This document shows, one piece after another, positions 61,562 to 64,000 of a DNA stretch of 64,000 nucleotides. A program made the position numbers and the translations under genes. The stretch is from an uncultured Rhodospirillales bacterium (GTDB taxonomy: Bacteria; Pseudomonadota; Alphaproteobacteria; Acetobacterales; Acetobacteraceae): NCBI GenBank assembly GCA_903835235.1, contig CAILMF010000074.1, positions 124,001 through 188,000 on the forward strand, read 5' to 3'. The notes beneath the pieces are model-generated. The model worked only from the letters and a program-made list of their open reading frames with translations. It was not told the origin of the DNA and ran no database searches. Every line of letters begins with the position of its first letter. Within the stretch, counting starts at the first letter, position 1.

Positions 61562-64000
61562 ATGCCGGATGCCCCCGCACCTGCCGCCATCGGGCTCAGC
61601 GCCGCGCAGGCGGCCGCGCTGCTGCGGTCGGAGGGGTACAACGAATTGCCGCAGGCGCATCGGCGGACCCCGCTGCGCATCGTGCTGGAAGTGCTGCGCG
61701 AACCCATGCTGGCGCTGCTGCTGGTTGGCGGCGTGCTCTACCTGTTGCTCGGCAGCAAGGCGGAAGCCCTGATCCTGCTCGGCTTCGCCATGTTCACCAT
61801 CACCATCACGGTGGTGCAGGAAAGCCGCACGGAGCGCGTGCTGGCAGCCCTGCGCGACCTCACCAGCCCGCGCGCCCTGGTCATCCGCGACGGCCAACGC
61901 CAGCGCATCGCCGGCCGCGAGGTGGCCCGCGGCGACCTGGTGGTGCTGACGGAAGGCGACCGCATACCCGCCGATGCGCGACTGCTCGAAGCGCAGGACA
62001 TGCAGACCGATGAGTCGCTGCTGACGGGTGAATCCGTGCCGGTGCGCAAGCTGGCCAGCCAGGCCGGCACCGCGCCGGCGGCCATGCGCCCGGGCGGCGA
62101 TGACCTGGCCTGCGTCTTCTCCGGCTGCCTGGTGGTGCGCGGCAGCGGCCTGGCGGAGGTCACCGCCACCGGCCCGCGCAGCGAGATCGGCCGGATCGGG
62201 CAATCCCTCAGCGCGCTGGAGGCGGAACCGCCGCGGTTGCAGGCGCAGATGCGCCGCCTGGTGCGCCTGTGTGCCATCTTCGGCGGCGGCGTCAGCATCC
62301 TGGCGGTGGTGCTTTACGGCACGCTGCGTGGCAGCTGGCTGGAAGCGCTGCTCGCCGGCATCGCCATTGGCATGTCGATGCTGCCGGAGGAATTGCCGGT
62401 GGTGCTCACCGTCTTCATGGCCATGGGCGCCTGGCGCATCTCCAAGGCGCGTGTGCTGACACGGCGTGCGGCGGCCATCGAGACGCTGGGTTCCGCCACC
62501 GTGCTCTGCACCGACAAGACCGGCACGTTGACGCAGAACCGCATGACGGTGGCGGCGTTGCGCCTGCCCGATGGCAGCAGCTTCACGCCGCAGGACGGCG
62601 ACATGCCCGCGGCGTTCCGGCCGCTGGTGGAAGCCGGGCGGCTGGCCAGTGCGCCAGAGCCGTTCGACCCGATGGAGCAGGCCTTCCATGCCTTGGCCGC
62701 AGCGCGCATCGGCGGCGCGGAGCCCGTGGCCGCCGACCTGCTGCGCAGCTACGGCCTGCGCCCCGACCTGCTGGCCATGACGAATGCCTGGCGCGCTGGC
62801 GCTGCCGGCGACGTCACGGTGGTAACCAAGGGCGCGCCCGAAGCCATTGCCACGCTCTGCCGGCTGGATGCCGCGCGCCGCACGACGCTGCTGGCCATGG
62901 CTGAGCAACTGGCCAGCGACGGCATGCGCGTTCTGGGCGTGGCCAGGGCAACGGGGGAAGCCGGCGCCTTGCCGGACACGCAGGCGGGGTTTGCCTTCAG
63001 CCTGCTCGGCCTGGTCGGCCTGGCCGACCCGCTTCGCCCCGGCGTGCCCGAAGCGGTGGCCGAATGCCGGACGGCCGGCATCCGCGTGGTGATGATCACC
63101 GGCGACTACCCGGCCACCGCCGCCGCCATCGCCCGCCAGGCCGGCATCGCGGCGACCGATATCGTCAGCGGCACGGCGCTCGCCGCCATGGACGACGCTG
63201 GCCTGGCCCTGCGCGCGCGCACCGCGACCGTCTTCGCCCGCATCATGCCGGAACAGAAGCTGCGCATCGTCACCGCGCTGAAGGCGGATGGCGAGGTGGT
63301 GGCGATGACCGGCGATGGCGTCAACGACGCACCATCGCTGAAGGCGGCGCATATCGGCATCGCCATGGGCGGGCGCGGCACCGATGTGGCGCGCGAGGCA
63401 TCATCCCTGGTGCTGCTGGACGACGATTTCGGCTCCATCGTCACCGCCGTGCGGCTCGGCCGCCGAGTGTTCGACAACCTGCGCAAGGCCATGGGCTTCA
63501 TCGTCGCCATCCACATCCCCATCGCCGGCCTGGCGCTGCTGCCGCTGATCTTCGGCCTGCCGGTGCTGTTCGGGCCGATGCACATCGCCTTCCTGGAGAT
63601 GGTGATCGACCCGGTCTGCACCCTGGTGTTCGAGGCCGAGACCGAGGAGGAGGGCATCATGCAGCGGCCGCCGCGCGACCCGGCCGCGCCGCTGTTCTCG
63701 CTCGGGCTGCTCGGCTGGAGCGTGCTGCAGGGCCTGGTCGCCCTGGCGCTGGTCACCGGCATCTTCCTGGTGGCGCTGGACCGCGGCATGCCGGAGACCG
63801 AGGCCCGCGCGCTGACCTTCTTCGCGCTGGTGCTCAGCATCGTCGGCATGATCTTCGTCAACCGCTCCTTCAGCGCCTCCGTCGTCACCGCCTTCCGCCG
63901 GCACAACACCGCGCTGCGCTGGGTGCTGCTGGGGGTGGCGGGCATGCTGGCGGTCACGCTGCTGGTGCCGCCGGTGCGGCAGATGTTCCGCTTCGGCCCG
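61562..64000 (+). CDS. Cation-translocating P-type ATPase (PacL-like), C terminus beyond window
   Basis: 813 codons are visible and the frame is still open at the right edge. The N-terminal cation ATPase domain is followed by two helices, the A-domain TGES near residue 155, the M4 ion motif PEELP near 275, the phosphorylated Asp in CTDKTGTLTQN near 318, the nucleotide-domain KGAPE and the hinge GDGVNDAP near 585. Four or more C-terminal helices follow. It pumps Ca2+, Mg2+ or another cation; PEELP instead of PEGLP leaves the ion open. It is divergent from the CBS-BON gene. Confidence 0.9.
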   Translation, partial: MPDAPAPAAIGLSAAQAAALLRSEGYNELPQAHRRTPLRIVLEVLREPMLALLLVGGVLYLLLGSKAEALILLGFAMFTITITVVQESRTERVLAALRDLTSPRALVIRDGQRQRIAGREVARGDLVVLTEGDRIPADARLLEAQDMQTDESLLTGESVPVRKLASQAGTAPAAMRPGGDDLACVFSGCLVVRGSGLAEVTATGPRSEIGRIGQSLSALEAEPPRLQAQMRRLVRLCAIFGGGVSILAVVLYGTLRGSWLEALLAGIAIGMSMLPEELPVVLTVFMAMGAWRISKARVLTRRAAAIETLGSATVLCTDKTGTLTQNRMTVAALRLPDGSSFTPQDGDMPAAFRPLVEAGRLASAPEPFDPMEQAFHALAAARIGGAEPVAADLLRSYGLRPDLLAMTNAWRAGAAGDVTVVTKGAPEAIATLCRLDAARRTTLLAMAEQLASDGMRVLGVARATGEAGALPDTQAGFAFSLLGLVGLADPLRPGVPEAVAECRTAGIRVVMITGDYPATAAAIARQAGIAATDIVSGTALAAMDDAGLALRARTATVFARIMPEQKLRIVTALKADGEVVAMTGDGVNDAPSLKAAHIGIAMGGRGTDVAREASSLVLLDDDFGSIVTAVRLGRRVFDNLRKAMGFIVAIHIPIAGLALLPLIFGLPVLFGPMHIAFLEMVIDPVCTLVFEAETEEEGIMQRPPRDPAAPLFSLGLLGWSVLQGLVALALVTGIFLVALDRGMPETEARALTFFALVLSIVGMIFVNRSFSASVVTAFRRHNTALRWVLLGVAGMLAVTLLVPPVRQMFRFGP

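Overview
The window is 64 kb of very GC-rich DNA from a bacterium. The gene set points to an alphaproteobacterium, most likely Acetobacteraceae or Rhodospirillales of the Roseomonas/Roseococcus type. The evidence is a complete Tad/Cpa pilus locus, two tripartite-tricarboxylate-type (Bug) binding proteins, heterotetrameric sarcosine oxidase subunits, hydantoinase A/B genes, and dense operons with 1-4 bp ATGA/TGATG overlaps. Because of the GC content, long antisense open frames run opposite most genes; these were treated as shadows. No prophage, CRISPR array, rRNA or intact insertion sequence is visible. One tRNA gene (tRNA-Gln, CTG) is present.

Layout. 0-5.1 kb: minus-strand operon hyuA-hyuB-soxB-soxD, probably N-methylhydantoin/sarcosine-type catabolism, running off the left edge. 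5.2-10.1 kb: a YghU-type glutathione transferase, molybdate transporter genes modB-modC with a ModE-like operator but no modA, and a TonB-dependent receptor. 10.3-13.3 kb: a DUF421 membrane protein and an amidohydrolase/acyl-CoA ligase pair. 13.3-15.8 kb: class I ribonucleotide reductase alpha subunit (nrdA) and a 540-bp non-coding upstream zone with NrdR-like boxes, DnaA-box-like sites and a strong hairpin. 15.7-20.9 kb: an operon of a peptide-type binding protein, an M20 hydrolase, a Bug receptor and an M28 peptidase. 21-24.2 kb: vapB-vapC-ArsC-like chain and a flavodoxin/GST/YcaC-like set. 24.2-38.2 kb: mostly housekeeping genes (guaA, guaB, rsmB, rlmE, ppx/gppA) mixed with catabolic and transport genes. 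38.3-38.6 kb: tRNA-Gln followed by a probable integrase remnant. 38.7-50 kb: Tad pilus locus (flp pilin, prepilin peptidase, secretin, ATPases, TadB/C/D, three TadE/G-type proteins). 50-51.4 kb: a gene-poor stretch with small ORFs. 51.6-55.9 kb: sulfate/thiosulfate ABC transporter cysPTWA behind an Rrf2 regulator. 56-64 kb: a stress cluster (Usp, stress-17M-like, BON, LysR, OsmC, CBS-BON, P-type ATPase) leaving the right edge.

The most unusual structural signal is a bipartite two-hairpin repeat present twice in opposite orientation (29433-29547 and 58364-58468). Its first hairpin is nearly identical in the two copies. Its second keeps only the GCACGAAA box and an outer stem, with compensatory base changes between copies. 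In both places it supplies the stop codon of the adjoining minus-strand gene. Functions given below come from reading motifs and gene context; no database search could be run.
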